A DNA stretch of 64,000 bases. It comes from Chamaecyparis obtusa (Eukaryota > Streptophyta > Pinopsida > Cupressales > Cupressaceae). A model generated the notes under the pieces. That model did not search any database. It saw only the letters and a program-made list of their open reading frames with translations, and was not told the origin of the DNA. The position numbers were made by a program, and so were the translations under genes. Below, in pieces: positions 12,156 to 24,141 of the stretch. The stretch is taken from contig BSBK01002089.1 of NCBI GenBank assembly GCA_027943335.1, positions 1,613,501 through 1,677,500 on the forward strand. The letters are read 5' to 3'. Each line of letters opens with the position of its first letter. The stretch's first letter is position 1.

Positions 12156-14210
12156 TTTGACATCTATTTTTAGATCCATTTCTTGCACTTTCGGTTCTTT
12201 GCTATCGCAGGTTTGTTATTTTTATATTTCTAGGATAAATAATCGTACGACATTTATTACTATACCTAGGTGGCATTCAAGCATACTGTCAGGAAAAAAA
12301 TTTTAATTTTTTGGAATATCATTTCTCCTTTCAGAGAAATGTCACCTGCTTTATAGAGAAATATTGCCCAGACTTTATAAGGTATATCATATCATTCAGA
12401 AATATCATTCTTCTTCTATATAGTATATCGTATAATTTTCTGATAGATAGATTAATTGTCACCCAAAAATAAATTCTATCACAGTCCAAGTTTTAGCTGA
12501 GATTATTTAATTTTATTACATTTTATAATTTTGTGATCTTCTAACAGTGACTAACAAGTGATCTTGTAGTGTTATTGATTCCATTTGCATATGCTTTTTA
12601 TGCTCTAACTTGTGGTTTTGTAGGATTTTCTTGTCAAAGAGATCAATGCCTTCATGACTACTAATTCTTTGTGATGTAGGACACTTTCCAAAGACTTTAT
12701 CTTGAAACTACTAATGCTATTTGTCTTGTAGGTTTCCTTGGAGATATGAATTAAATTTGTGTTTGCTTACATTTGATTTCTAGGCACCTAGCTTAACTAG
12801 AAGGCTTCTTTTTTGTGATTGGTTGGGTAGTAGGAGAGTATGCTCATTTCCTTCTAGGAAAATTAGAAATCTTGACCTACTTAGTTTATCACTTGCAATT
12901 AGTCTTGGGTAAATGAAGGTGTGCTTAATTTGTTTGGGAGACACTATAGAGTAGGAGAGTATTCTCTTTTCCTCGTGGAAAATTAGAAATCTAAACCTCC
13001 ACTAGATATCCATTTTCTTTCTTGCATTTACCTTTAGAGGGCCTAACAAGAGAGCAATCTTTTGGGAATGACCCAAGTGGGGAACAAGCAAAGCCAACTA
13101 ACTCCTCCCCACTATTAACAAAATCTTCTTTCAATCCAAAGATAGAAGACTTGGCTAATTTCTATTCCTTATGCTTCTTCATGTGTAGGTACTAGTTGCC
13201 TAAACCTTGCTAAGCAATACTACACCTGATTGGGCTCTTGTAGGGCCTTCTTGGTCTACATCTTGTTTACAAGACTACAAGAGAAGTACATTCACTTTGT
13301 ATAGGGATGAGATGTCTAAATCTTTCTTGCAAGACTATGGATCTTGGGTGCTTGTAGGGTTATAGGCCTTAATTTTTCTTATGAAACTACAAGGGATGGT
13401 CATGAACAAAGACCTTTACTAAATACTTTAGGGCTTATAAGCTATCCTTTTGGTCGTGTGGCTTCCTTTGTGCAAGGATTGATCGAAGTGGAATTTACTA
13501 GGATCACCCCAAGACACTCACCACATTTACTCCCTTGGATGAAAATACATGACAAAGATAGCATCACTTTGTGTGAGGCAAAGGGTTATCAAGTTGTGGG
13601 AAAAGGTTGAAACACTTCCCGCTTGACCTTAGGTAGTTTTCTTGATGTTCTTTCTTGTGCTAAGACTTGTGAAAATATTTGTTGAACATACACTTGGCAT
13701 GCTTGACAATTTACTAGACCTAACATATGCTTGTATCCACAAGGTTGTTTTGTCCCTTGTTGGATTTTTTTAAGACTATTGCTTGATTCACATTACATGC
13801 TTTTAAAATAAACCTTGTCTAGGAAACGCTCCAATCTTGTTAATCATCTATTCAACCCTTTGAAATCAAACTTATGGAAAAACTAAAAAATTGTCAACAT
13901 TTCTTCTCCATTGCTATCCTTAGCTCATCTCATTATTTGGTACATTCAAGTATGTTAGGAATTGCCTCTAGCTAGAAAATATCACTTTGGTCTCTTGACT
14001 ACATTCTTGGCTAGTAGAATGCTCACTTGTCCACCATCTCTTTGATTATATCTCTTGGAGGCTCTATCCAACCTCTTGCTTGTTCACAAGTGTCATACAT
14101 AGGTATCTACCTATAGCTTGGACTCCTTATGGAAATTTATCTTTACTCTATATATTTGACACTTTTTCACATTGGACAAGTGAACACTCTTACGTACCTA
14201 GCTTGAACAT
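12156..14210 (+). mobile_element. decayed 5' untranslated/gag region of a Tat/Ogre-like element
   Basis: No clear gag domain can be read; the longest frame (13344-13610) has no motif I recognise. Two 42-bp blocks (about 12832 and 12951) share GTAGGAGAGTAT and GGAAAATTAGAAATCT. Placement between a primer-like site and a Tat-type protease suggests this is leader plus gag, now broken. The stretch is interrupted at 14210 by the nested reverse-oriented Ty3 element and resumes at 19870. Confidence 0.35.
14206..14210. other. target-site duplication AACAT (left copy)
   Basis: AACAT directly precedes the left LTR and recurs at 19865-19869 directly after the right LTR. A perfect 5-bp duplication is what a Ty3-type integrase leaves. 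Confidence 0.85.
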
Positions 14211-14739
14211 TGATGTAACCTAATTTTATTCAAAAACAAACACCATAGAAAATCCATGAAAACAAAGATGATTTCAGAATCCAAAATTATTCATTATTCC
14301 TTCAACTATCCTCTATGTCTTACAATAACATAAAAACACTAATTTAACCAAATACAAAATTACCATTTTTGGCAGATTTTCACAAATACATTTTTTCCAT
14401 TTTTGGTAATTTTGAAAATGACTCCTAAAAAATTGATTTTTTTGCTAAAGCTTCCCTAAAATAAGATAAGAATAATTTCCAACTAATCTTCAAAAGTAGA
14501 AACAAGATTTCACAGTTATTACAAAAAACAACTTTCTAAAAACTCATAAAAAACACTAAAAGCCAATTTTGGAGGCCTAAAATAACTTTTTGGCTCCTAA
14601 AAAAGTGTCGAAACGACTCCCTACTAAGCCAAGCTCTTTCAAAAATCTAAATGGAATCTCTTGAGGAATCTACCTATAAAATTTTAGCCAAAATGGACAA
14701 CCGAGTCAAAAGTTATGAGTATCGAAAGCCCCTGCATCA
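14211..14739 (-). repeat. 3' LTR of the nested Ty3 element
   Basis: 529 bp, roughly 85-90% identical by eye to 19333-19864. On the minus strand it opens TGATGCAGGGGC and closes GGTTACATCA. The divergence marks an old insertion. Confidence 0.9.
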
Positions 14740-14923
14740 TTCTCGTCTAGTTCAAGAGAATGCAGCTCCGGCAAGTTCATGTCCTCAAACTGTTGCAATT
14801 TTGCCAAATCCAAATTCTTCAATTCTAACTCTGTGACCCATGTACTATTTTCTGGAGCTAATCCTTTCCATTATACTAGATACCTTTCGTATTCTCCTTG
14901 GCGAGTACAAACAATTTTCCTAT

Positions 14924-15274
14924 CTAAGACTTGTGCAACCTCTTCCTTTTTTTTCTTCTGGGAATCATTTGCTTCCAATTAATTTCATCCTCACTACCTG
15001 TAGCATGATCTTCACCATGGAAGGTATATAAATTAGAGACATTAAAAATAAGAGAGATATCAAGACTAGCAGGTAAATCTGCCTCATAGGCGTTGTCATT
15101 GATTCTCTTGTGAATTGTACATGGACCAATTTTATTATATTTGAGCTTATGATATGTCCCTGTAGGAAATATCTCCTTTTTTAGATAGACCATCACTAGA
15201 TCACTTGCATTGAAAACCTTATGCCTCCTACTGGCATTTGTTGCAACATTGTACCTCTCAATACTTTCCTGCAA
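14924..15274 (-). pseudogene. integrase C-terminal domain of the nested Ty3 element
   Basis: A 116-codon frame carries the Ty3 integrase tail: a region like 'DLVMVYLKKEIFPTGTYHKL' followed by IGPCTIHKRINDNAYEADLP, corresponding to the GPF/Y-type module (KxGPf.i...n.NAY.l.LP). It ends with VSNLYTFHG and a basic RRKKRKR tail. Expressed from the same polyprotein as the upstream catalytic core, from which it is now separated by stops. Confidence 0.8.
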
Positions 15275-16325
15275 CTTTTTCCTTACTTCTGTCTACAACT
15301 CGTGCAGATTTTCTACAAATGCTTCTCCATGATCACTGATTCTATCACCCATTGGAAACTATACCAGATCTAGGACTTTGTGAGGATGCCTACCATAAAT
15401 AACTTGAAATGGTGATTTACCAGTGGATCTATTCACTGAACTATTATAGGAAAATTCATGCTAGGGTAATTCCAAATCCCATTATTTCAGTTTCTCCCAT
15501 ACAATACACATCAACATATTTCCCAAAATTTAATTGACCACTTCTTTTTTCCCATCTATTTGTGGGTGATAGGCACTACTAAACTACAAATTTATTCCCA
15601 TCTTCTTCCATAAAGTCCACCAAAAATGACTGCGGAACTTTGTATCCCAATTAGAAGCAATGATTTTTGGAACACCATGCAATCTAACAATCTTTGAAAA
15701 GAATAACTCTGCCACCCCAATAGCATCACTAGTTTTCTTACAAGAAATGAAATGAGCCATTTTTATAATCTATCAACAACAATAAAAATAGAATCTTTAC
15801 CTCACTGTGTGTTAGGCAGCCCCAATACAAAGCCCACACTCAAAATTTTCCATGGTTCTACTGGTACATACAATGGCATATACAATCGTATATTTTGTGA
15901 GTTCCCTTTCCCCACTTGAAAAATTCTACGTCTCTCAAAAATCTGACTATGTCTCACTTCATCTTTGGCCAATAGTACTTATCTGTTACCAAGTCTATTG
16001 TTTTATCTTTCCCAAAGTGTCCAGCCATACCACTGCTATGAAATTATCTAATGATATTTTTCCTCATTTAGCCAATAGGAATGCATAACTATTTTCCCTT
16101 GAATAAGTAGCCATCCTACAAAATATATTCATCTTGAATGTTCTCCATTTGTTTAGGTACTAGATTTTTCAACTGGTCAACAACTTCCCAAAAATCAGTG
16201 TCAGACTCATACAATTCTTTTATTGCTTCAAAACCAATTACCCGAGTCTCCATGGTGGTCAAAAATACTACATGCCTACTCAAGGCATCTCCGACTTGGT
16301 TTTTCTTCCCTAATTTATGCTTCAA
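15275..16325 (-). pseudogene. RNase H end and integrase core of the nested Ty3 element
   Basis: The frame at 16116-16325 starts KHKLGKKNQVGDALSR, the end of RNase H (standard N.vADALSR). Further downstream the minus strand reads as a broken integrase core: [62 protein letters not shown]. The second catalytic Asp lies in NWDTKF. Several stops interrupt it, including one just before SSAYHPQ. DNA-integrating function is certainly lost. Confidence 0.8.
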
Positions 16326-16329
16326 AACA

Positions 16330-16929
16330 AAAGTGAAACCTTGTAGAAAAGATACCTACTTTGCATGTCTACTATTCAATTTATTTTGTGTGTTAAAATA
16401 TTTTAAGGCAATATGGTCTGTAAACAACACAAACTCCTTGGGTACCAAGTAATGTTTCCAATGTCTCAAATCTTGCACAATTGCATAGAAATCAGTGTCA
16501 TAAGTTGAATAATTCTTCCTTGCATCGTTTAACTTTTCACTAAAAAAAAGAAATGGGTTTACCTATTTAGCTAAGCACAACACCAATTCCCACATGTGAG
16601 GCATCACAGTCCACCTCAAACACTTTATCAAAATATGGCAAGGCTAATATAGAGGCTTTAGTGACCTTCTTCTTTAGATTGTAGAAACTTTCCTCAGCTT
16701 CTTTTGTCCACAAAAATTCCTTACCCTTGGTGCAATAAGTTATGGGGGCTACAATTCTACTAAAATTATCAATGAACTTTCTATAGAAAGTAGCTAACCC
16801 ATGTAAGCTCCTCACCTCTTTTATGGTACATGGAATAGGCCATTCAAGTATGACTCTAACTTTCTCTATATCTATTATAACACCATCTACAGAAATGATG
16901 AATCCCAGAAAAACCAAACTCTTTTGCAT
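16330..16929 (-). pseudogene. RT thumb/RNase H of the nested Ty3 element
   Basis: The 16567-16929 frame reads [17 protein letters not shown] (RT thumb), then [21 protein letters not shown] and [15 protein letters not shown]. RNase H begins at [18 protein letters not shown] with the first catalytic Asp (DCDAS). A TGA separates it in frame from the preceding RT palm. The rest of RNase H toward 16330 is broken by stops. Confidence 0.85.
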
Positions 16930-16935
16930 GAACCC

Positions 16936-17603
16936 TCACTTCTTCAAATTGGCATAGAGTTTCTCTGCACTCAACACTCCCAATATGATCCTTAGGTTCT
17001 TTATATGTTCTTCCTTTCTTTGGATAAATATTAAGATATCATCAAAATATCCAATAAATTTACCAATGCAGGGTCGTAACCCAGTATTCGTCAGCCTCAT
17101 AAAAATGCTAGGTGCATTTGATAAGCCAAATGGCATGACCATCCATTCATACAAGCCATCTCTGGTTTCAAAAGTTGTCTTCCATTGATCTCCTTCTCAG
17201 ATACAAATAGATAATGATACCCACTTTGTAGATCAATCTTGGTAAAACATGTTGCTCTTGTAAGCACATCCATCATGTTAGCAAGACAATGTTTAGGAAA
17301 GTAATACCTGACAGTTATCCTATTGATTTCTCGACTATCTATACACATCCTCCATGTGCCATCCATCTTTAGGGTTCGTAATGGTGGTACTACACATGGG
17401 ATCATACTTTCTTGTACTAGACCTTTCCTTACAAGTTTTTTCACTTGTTTATTTAGTTCAACATTTTGTGTCAGGCTCATCCTATAATCTTCTTGATTGG
17501 AAAGACTTACTCCTGGAATAATATCAATATGATGTTGGATATCTCTCTTTGGTGGAATACTATTAGGTAATTCCTCGAGAATAACATCAGATAGTTCTTC
17601 CAA
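16936..17603 (-). pseudogene. reverse transcriptase palm/fingers of the nested Ty3 element
   Basis: Two overlapping frames (17097-17603 and 16936-17154) give the [57 protein letters not shown] and the catalytic box [10 protein letters not shown] (the usual Y(V/L/F)DD, kept as YFDD). A frameshift near 17100-17150 splits the domain and a stop at 16936 closes it. The catalytic Asp pair is intact although the gene is dead. Confidence 0.88.
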
Positions 17604-17777
17604 TATCGTAGTTGCTTCCTATGGTATTGACAAGTCATCCTCTTCTCCTTTCCTCACTACCAATACATAACAACACCCTATCACTTTTAGTTCTTTGACA
17701 AGTTCATTTTCATATAGAAAATTCTCACCCTTCCCAACATCCTTGAGAGGCAACAAGATGATTTTGGATTTATCCTT

Positions 17778-18155
17778 CTAAAAGCTATATGTATTCTTTG
17801 CGCCATCATGAATGACTTTCCTATCAAACTTCCAGGGCCTTCCTAACAAGATATGACATGCATCCATCAAAATGACAACACACCATACCTCATCTTTGTA
17901 GATATTTCCTATGGAAAATGTAACAAGACACCTATTATCTACTATAACTTCATTTCCCTTCTTAAACCATGCAATACGGTAGCGACGAGAATGCCTTTCA
18001 CACTGCAAATTTAATTTGTGTACCATTTCTTTGGAAACCATATTCTCACAACTACGTCCATCAATAATTACTTGACATACCTTTCCCCCTGAAGTACAAC
18101 TTCTACAAAATATGTTAGTCCTGAGCCATGCATCATAACGGGACTTTTCCTCCAC
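17778..18155 (-). pseudogene. aspartic protease (retropepsin) of the nested Ty3 element
   Basis: A 125-codon open frame includes CQVIIDGRSCENMVSKEMV, the retropepsin active site (usual IIDSGS or IIDGGS; here DGRS). It ends MDACHILLGRPWKFDRK, the second conserved ILLGRPW strand of plant Ty3 proteases. It would process the Gag-Pol polyprotein. The family tolerates variation after the catalytic Asp, but G-R-S is unusual and may be damage. Confidence 0.85.
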
Positions 18156-18289
18156 CTTTTATTTTTCTAGAATCACCATTGTCCTCCTTATCATGAGACT
18201 TTCCCCTATATCAAGAGTTACCTCTTGTTCTTCTCCTTTAGCCTCAAATTGAACTAGATTCAACCTAGGTGATCCCCCTTGATTCCCAT

Positions 18290-19312
18290 CTTAAAAGTTA
18301 TGATTATAACACTCAATGGCCTTGTGGCCTTCTTCTCCACATCTGAAACAAGTAAATGGTCTTCTTTGACCTTTACATCCTCTACCACTACCATAATCTC
18401 TACCTTGCTAGAACCCCCTTCCTCTTTGTTGATTTGATGGAGCCTCGCGGATTTGTTCTTATTTTTCTACTCTTTGGGATGATTCTCCTCAATCATAACT
18501 TGAACTTCCACATGACAAGGATGATGTGCCCCTCCTTACTCCTCTATTCCTCTGGAAATATTGTCGGCTTTGCTTTTGTTCTTCTTTCAAGGCAAGCTGG
18601 TATGCCTCTTTCATGCTAGTGATTTGATGCATGCTTAATTCATCTTGAATAGATAATTTCAACCCATTAACATACCTTGCCACCATATTCTCATTATTTT
18701 TATGGGGATCCACTCGAATGGATAGTTTGTAGAACTCATTTGTATAGTCTTCTACAATAGAGAGATTTTTTTTCAAATTTTGGAAATTTTGAAAGAGTGT
18801 TTGTGTGTAATCTACAAGTAGAAATTTATCTTTCATTTTCTTCTCCATTTTCTCCCATGTCCTTATTTTATCCTTTCCCTTTCAATTTATTTCCTTCTTC
18901 AAGTGGTCCCAACAAATCATTGCATGCCCTTTCATCTTTGTGCACACAAATTTTACCTTCTTTTCCTCTATCATATGTTTCCATTCAAAGAACTTCCCCA
19001 TGTTGTTTAGCCAATCTATCAAATCCTCTAGTTTAAGACTACCTGTATAGTCAGATACTTCCACTTTGATTCCTCCATTTCTTCCCTCTTGTGCCTTGAG
19101 CATCCTTTCTTTAAAAGATAGTTCATTTTCTTCCTCTCCCTCTTCTACATCTTCTACGTGTTGTTCAATTCTGCTTCCATTATTTTCTTCGTCATCTAAA
19201 GTCTTAGCTCTTGATTAGAAAGTCTTTCTATAAGTTCTGCAACTTGTCTCTTGAGAATTTGCATGTCCCTTTGCATCTCCATGTTACCTCTTCCTTGACC
19301 TCTCCCATCCAT
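18290..19312 (-). pseudogene. gag with CCHC zinc knuckle, nested Ty3 element
   Basis: The gag start is the ATG at 19312, seven bases beyond the primer site, opening MDGRGQGRGNMEMQRDMQIL. Capsid-type sequence follows at 18882-19103 (LKLEDLIDWLNNMGKFFEWK) and 18489-18848 (QTLFQNFQNLKKNLSIVEDY). A CCHC knuckle, C-FR-C-GEEG-H-KAIE-C, is encoded at about 18302-18352. Stops early in the frame (after about 38 codons) and near 18880 break it. The protein would coat and package the element's RNA. Confidence 0.82.
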
Positions 19313-19318
19313 CTTCCT

Positions 19319-19330
19319 GCTCTGATACCA
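19319..19330 (-). other. tRNA-iMet primer-binding site (TGGTATCAGAGC)
   Basis: On the minus strand the 5' LTR ends TTACATCA, then TC, then TGGTATCAGAGC, the complement of the initiator methionine tRNA 3' end. This fixes the orientation of the element. Confidence 0.92.
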
Positions 19331-19332
19331 GA

Positions 19333-19864
19333 TGATGTAACCCAATTTTATTCAGAAACCAACATCATAGAAAATACATGAAAACAAAGATGATTTTATA
19401 ATCCATAATTATTCAGTATTCCTTCAACTATCCTCTCTATCCTACAAAAACATAAAAAACACTAATTTAACCAAATTTGAAATTACCATTTTTGGCAGAT
19501 TTTCATATAAATCCATTTTTTGCCATTTTTTGTAATTTTGAAAATAACTCCTAAAAAAATGATTTTTCCCCTTAAGCTTCCCTAAATGAAGATAAGAAGA
19601 ATTTCCAACTAATCTTCAAAATTAGATACAAGTTTTTGAAGTTATTACAAAAAATAAGTTTCTAAAAACTCATACAAAACACTAAAAACCATTTTGGAGG
19701 CCTAAAGGAACTTTTTGGCTCTTGAAAAAGTGTTGAAATGACTCCGTACCAAGCTGAGATTTGTCAATAGTCCAAATGGAATTTGCTAAGGAATCTACCC
19801 ATAAAATTTTAGCCAAAATAGATAACCAAGTCAAAAGTTATGACTATCAGAAGCCCCTGCATCA
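19333..19864 (-). repeat. 5' LTR of the nested Ty3 element
   Basis: 532 bp matching 14211-14739. Ends TG...CA on the minus strand. Directly followed on the plus strand by AACAT (19865-19869), the right copy of the target duplication. Confidence 0.9.
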
Positions 19865-20960
19865 AACATCAAGTCATCACAAGTCATCCTATTTGGATTT
19901 TGACAACCTTCTTTCATGCCAGTCAAAACTAGATCTTAGATCCATGAAGGAAAACAACTTGAAGTTATCTTTGACATCGATAAGTTCATGTCCATGGTCC
20001 ATCAACTTGCTTCACCTCCTTATCAAATTTTTTTCTAAAAAAGTTGACACCTTTATCACTCATCCTCACAATCATCCCCTCCATATTGTATTCTCTATCC
20101 ATCCATATAGAGTCAAGAACATTTTTATAGATGGAGGCATGAGTTTGGACATTTGTACTTTCAGTCTAGTTAAAACTTGGTTTCTCAAAGTATGTTGTTT
20201 ATCTTAGATGTTTTTCTAAAGGCTTGGTAGTCTTACCTATTTAGGTAGGTCCTATTGAATAGGACATTATCTGTTAGGTCCTAGATATTCCTTTGGCATA
20301 TAATATACTTTTGGGTCATCCGTGGATCCATGCAATGCAAGTTTTTCCTTTCACATACCATCACTGCATTAAATTCCCTCATGATAGAATTGAGATTACT
20401 ATTCTTGCAGACTCAACACATGCCTATAAAAATCCTAAATAGTGAGATCGAATGGTTCTTTACAACAAAGAAGGATCACCCCCTTAAAAATCAGAAGAGA
20501 AAGGAAAATCACCTCTATCAAACTATGTGAAAAGAATATTGGTTAGACCCACCAGTATGGGAACCTATCAAGTGGAAACTTTTCCTGTTTCTTCCAAATC
20601 TTATGGTAAATCATCTCCATGAGTTACATCACCTATTATTCATCAAGGTACTAGAATGATTAAGGCTACCATGCCCCTAGAGCTAGAATTGGATGAAAGT
20701 GCTACCTCACTCTACAAGAGTAAAGAACCTTAAGAAAGAGACAAGCATACCGAAATCTCACTTGAAAAATATTGTATGGGCTATCAACTTATGCAAAATA
20801 AGGGACATGATGGAAGAAATCCTCTTGGAAAATGAAAATTTCTTCATGAACCTTTACATGTCGAATCCTAAAATCCTAAAGATAAAACTGGTGTTGCCTA
20901 TTATGAACATAAAATCGACAAACCAAGAAGAAAAATTCACGCATATGAGGATTTAGATGA
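19865..20960 (+). pseudogene. Tat/Ogre-like retropepsin remnant, host of the nested insertion
   Basis: Plus-strand sequence resumes after the nested element with HPHNHPLHIVFSIH, then VKNIFIDGGMSLDICTFSLV, the Tat-lineage protease active site (usual VDGGAGLNIC). About 55 codons on, in another frame, it reads [13 protein letters not shown], then [16 protein letters not shown], the second conserved strand of the same protease. A frameshift lies between the two at 20200-20320, and further stops follow. The remainder to 20960 is coding-like but unassigned. It belongs with the primer-like site at 12138. Confidence 0.7.
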
Positions 20961-22165
20961 TGATTAAGAAGAAAAAATATAGCCTATGAAATATGAAAGG
21001 CTCTTGCACATTCAACATTCTAATCCAGACTATCAAGGAAAGCCTTATCTACATTCTCAAGATCCTCAAGAGCATGAACTTGGTCATAACTAGGAGGATC
21101 TCATCCCAACTACTGAGAAAACTCCCACTGCTACTACTAATAATATTGTCATCGTTCTTGCTTGAGTAGCTTGAGGAGCATGACAAGCTAGTATGTAACA
21201 ACTTCTTATGTCCTTAGATCATAATGAAATCATCATAAATAGGGTATGAATTCAATTTTAGCATATCCAAAGAATGGTAGATTATCTATATATATATATT
21301 ATTAGAATTTGTATTTTACGAACAAAAATCTAAAATTTAAGGATCTTGTTATGCATATGAATAATGATTCAAATTTGATTAAAATGTGCATATGATAAGA
21401 AACAATCTTGTTATGTATATGCATATTGTTTCTTTTTTTATGAAATTATACAAAATAAGTGAATAGTGAGCATTTGATATAATTGAGCAATTAAACAAGT
21501 TTGACTAGCTAAGTAGGTTTGACAAAGCATGTGAAAGGCCAACATAAACATTTCTTTGATTTTAGGATGATCTCATTGTGTAATGCCATATAAAAGATAT
21601 ATTCCTACCTAGTTCATGTAAGGTAATTTATCATAGTTAGTTCATGTTATTCTTGTTGTTGTAGGGTTGTGGCATACAAATTTTATGGCCAAGATCAAGG
21701 ATAATCTAGGGATGGTAGAGACATAGGATGAGAGATGGCATAACTATGAGGACAAATCATTTTCCTTCATTATAGGAGAGGCATCTCTGAAATTGTAGAA
21801 TTTATAGAGGATTCTAAAGATTTCAATCATAGGAGAGCTTATGGTAGATGATTACTTTAGTGACAAGAATTTTGTATGACCTATGTATGGTAATGTGGGG
21901 ATATATATGATTAGAGGAGAGGTTACCTAGAGAGAGATGGTCACTCACTATGCACCATTCTTATGTTGGATAATGTTATTGGGGGTCTAATATATCATGA
22001 GAAATTAGTGTTATGGTCATGTCATTCATCAATAGGCTGAGAGTGAACATTAGAAAGAATGATTATGGATCATAAATAATATATATAGGTTCATTTCTTA
22101 TTATCCTCATTATATCATGATTTACATTAGGTTGTGTACTTAGTGAAGAAAATCCCTCAGTGGGA
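20961..22165 (+). other. possible continuation of the Tat-like element, unassigned
   Basis: Contains an (AT)n stretch at about 21278-21298 and many short broken frames. I cannot recognise RT or integrase motifs, so the Tat-like element appears deleted or decayed beyond reading here. Confidence 0.25.
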
Positions 22166-22302
22166 GAGGTTGTTGGCAAAATGGTCCCCTCGTGATTTCC
22201 AACATGGCTTAACTACCTCCTATGTCTTCTATAATTATAGTGGTTGTATCAGGCATTAATAGGTTGATCTTTTGGTGCAATGACACCACTACTTGTAACA
22301 AG

Positions 22303-22314
22303 TGGTATCAGAGC
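22303..22314 (+). other. tRNA-iMet primer-binding site of the TRIM
   Basis: TGGTATCAGAGC lies two bases after the first LTR of the TRIM. It would prime minus-strand DNA synthesis from the initiator tRNA. Confidence 0.88.
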
Positions 22315-22348
22315 TTGTTCATAGGTTCGAATCCCCTTGGGTAACACT

Positions 22349-22359
22349 GAGGGGGAGAT
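22349..22359 (+). other. polypurine tract of the TRIM
   Basis: GAGGGGGAGA-T lies immediately before the second LTR, as plus-strand priming requires. Confidence 0.8.
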
Positions 22360-22502
22360 TGCTGGAAAAATGGTCAACGCTCCCTTTGGGATTTGTGACA
22401 TCGCTTAACCACCTCTTGTGTCTTCTATAAGTCTAGTGGTTGTATTAGGCATTAATAGGTCGATATTTTGGTGCAATGGAAACCAATACTTTTAACAAAG
22501 GT

Positions 22503-24136
22503 AATATTACACATTTGGTCATACAAGTATATTATAGTCTTGAGACCAATATGTATGATGTATGTTCATATGTATAGTACTATTACATCCCAACTTAAGC
22601 TAGATGAGATGAAGTGTTTGCCAAATCTTATTGATTAAGAGAATCAAATATTTAGATATCTTATTTAGAGTTAGGGCTAGGAGGATGATGATGTTGAGGT
22701 TCCTTAATCATTTTATATTAATTTCTTAATTGGTCAATTCTAATATGTTTCAAGAGACATATAGCACACAAAATTCCATGATAATTTTGTTGGGTAAAAC
22801 GTATTTCTTAGGGTTCAAGATATTTTTCTAGGACACCATGAGAGGTATAGTTTTGAGAGATATCTTTTCAATATGAGGTGGTATCATTAGATTTTAGAGA
22901 ATTGGTATTGACTCCTTCAAATATATCTATCAAGATGTTATGGATGCCAGATCTAGAGTAGGAAAATTGAACTATTATGAAGGATGGTAAAAACTATCAA
23001 GGAATCAATTACCTCCTCTTTGCTTTGAGTAAAACTTTAAGGTTTTTAGAACTCTATATTGTTTGCTAGGGATAAGAAAGTGTGTGAAATCTGAAAATTC
23101 TACAATAGATAAAAGTGTGTGAAATCATGTGATGCTATAATAGATAAAAAAAAAATTGAATATAAGAATTGAACGTGCTAGTATCTAAGACCATTTAGTA
23201 AGATTTTTTTACCTCTATTCAATATGTGTGTGCAGGTCAATGATGAAAAAGTAGTGAACAAGTATCCTCTAGATATGAAACATAAAGAAACTCTTTCACT
23301 ACATCTAGAGAAGCTATTGATCAAATTCAATGTTCATCATTCGAATAAAAAATAGAACAATAGGTGCCCATATATATCTTCTAGTGACCAATTATTAATA
23401 TTTGGAGACCTATATGGCTTTGACTCTTTTTCTCATGACTATATTTTATTCCTAGCTTCAAAGATTGTTTGGAATTTTTAGAGAGGTCTTCATAAATATG
23501 ATATGAATCTAAAGCTCTCACATCCAAAATGTCACTCTCCTTGTAAGGAGGATTATAAAGAATACATGATATAATAAGAGTAATCACAAATGAATTGAAT
23601 GTTCAGATTTCAAATTAATTTTTAGATAATTTACATCCATAAACCTTTATGAATGAAAATAAACTTACATGAATAGAGTACATTTTAACATTAACCGTTT
23701 GAAACATCACCGAGACTTTTCTTTTTTTAAAAATGAATTAGACCACTAAATAAACTTTAATGATAATAAAATAATAAGAAAACAAAAAATCATGTTTATG
23801 GTAAGACACTCATGGACCTTCAAATATCATAAAACCCAATCCAAAACCTTGAATAGATGAGCATAAATAGTAAATGTTTAATGTCAAACCAATCAAAAGA
23901 TACAGGGAAAAATATAATAGGAGAAAGTCAAAATGACTAGGTGAGAGAGGAATATAAAAATTTAGAAACCACCAATATTGATCCTCCCCTTGTTGGACCA
24001 TAAAATTCTAAGAAATTTTGAATCCATGCTTAAGCATTGGGCACATTTAGCCTCAAGAATGACATTCTTAGCTGGTAAATTTGAAAAATGTTGTGAGGGT
24101 GAATAGTTCAAAGTTAATATTGTCTCATCGGGCTAT
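22503..24136. other. intergenic, nothing recognised
   Basis: AT-rich with only short frames on both strands. No termini or conserved domain seen. It may include decayed parts of the Tat-like element, but I cannot show it. Confidence 0.25.
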
Positions 24137-24141
24137 AGTAG

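Larger units (their letters stand above)
14211..19864 (-). mobile_element. complete but decayed Ty3/gypsy LTR retrotransposon, reverse orientation
   Basis: The element runs from LTR to LTR (5654 bp) with TG...CA ends, flanked by AACAT duplications. Read on the minus strand it has a 5' LTR (19333-19864), a tRNA-iMet primer site (19319-19330), gag, protease, reverse transcriptase, RNase H, integrase and a 3' LTR (14211-14739). The order protease-RT-RNase H-integrase is that of Ty3/gypsy. I see no chromodomain, but the protease and RT wording ([37 protein letters not shown]) is that of plant chromovirus-like elements. Many in-frame stops and frameshifts make it non-functional. It is inserted in a Tat-like element. 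Confidence 0.92.
22171..22497 (+). mobile_element. TRIM (terminal-repeat retrotransposon in miniature)
   Basis: Two short direct repeats, 22171-22300 (130 bp, TGTTGGCAAAATGG...TTGTAACA) and 22360-22497 (138 bp, TGCTGGAAAAATGG...TTTTAACA), flank only 59 bp. That interior holds a tRNA-iMet primer site (22303-22314) and ends in the polypurine tract GAGGGGGAGAT directly before the second repeat. The order LTR-primer site-polypurine tract-LTR defines a TRIM/SMART element, which encodes nothing and depends on other elements for its proteins. Flanking GAGGT (22166-22170) and AAGGT (22498-22502) match at 4 of 5 bases and are the likely target duplication. Confidence 0.88.

Noticed and set aside
13344..13610. 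88-codon frame as an independent gene
   Set aside because: No family resemblance; position suggests decayed gag of the Tat-like element, and nothing supports a separate gene.
22321..22345. GGTTCGAATCCC as a tRNA T-arm
   Set aside because: No D-arm, anticodon arm or acceptor pairing around it; it lies in the TRIM interior, where a primer-site-adjacent TTCGAATCCC-like sequence is common in TRIM/SMART elements.
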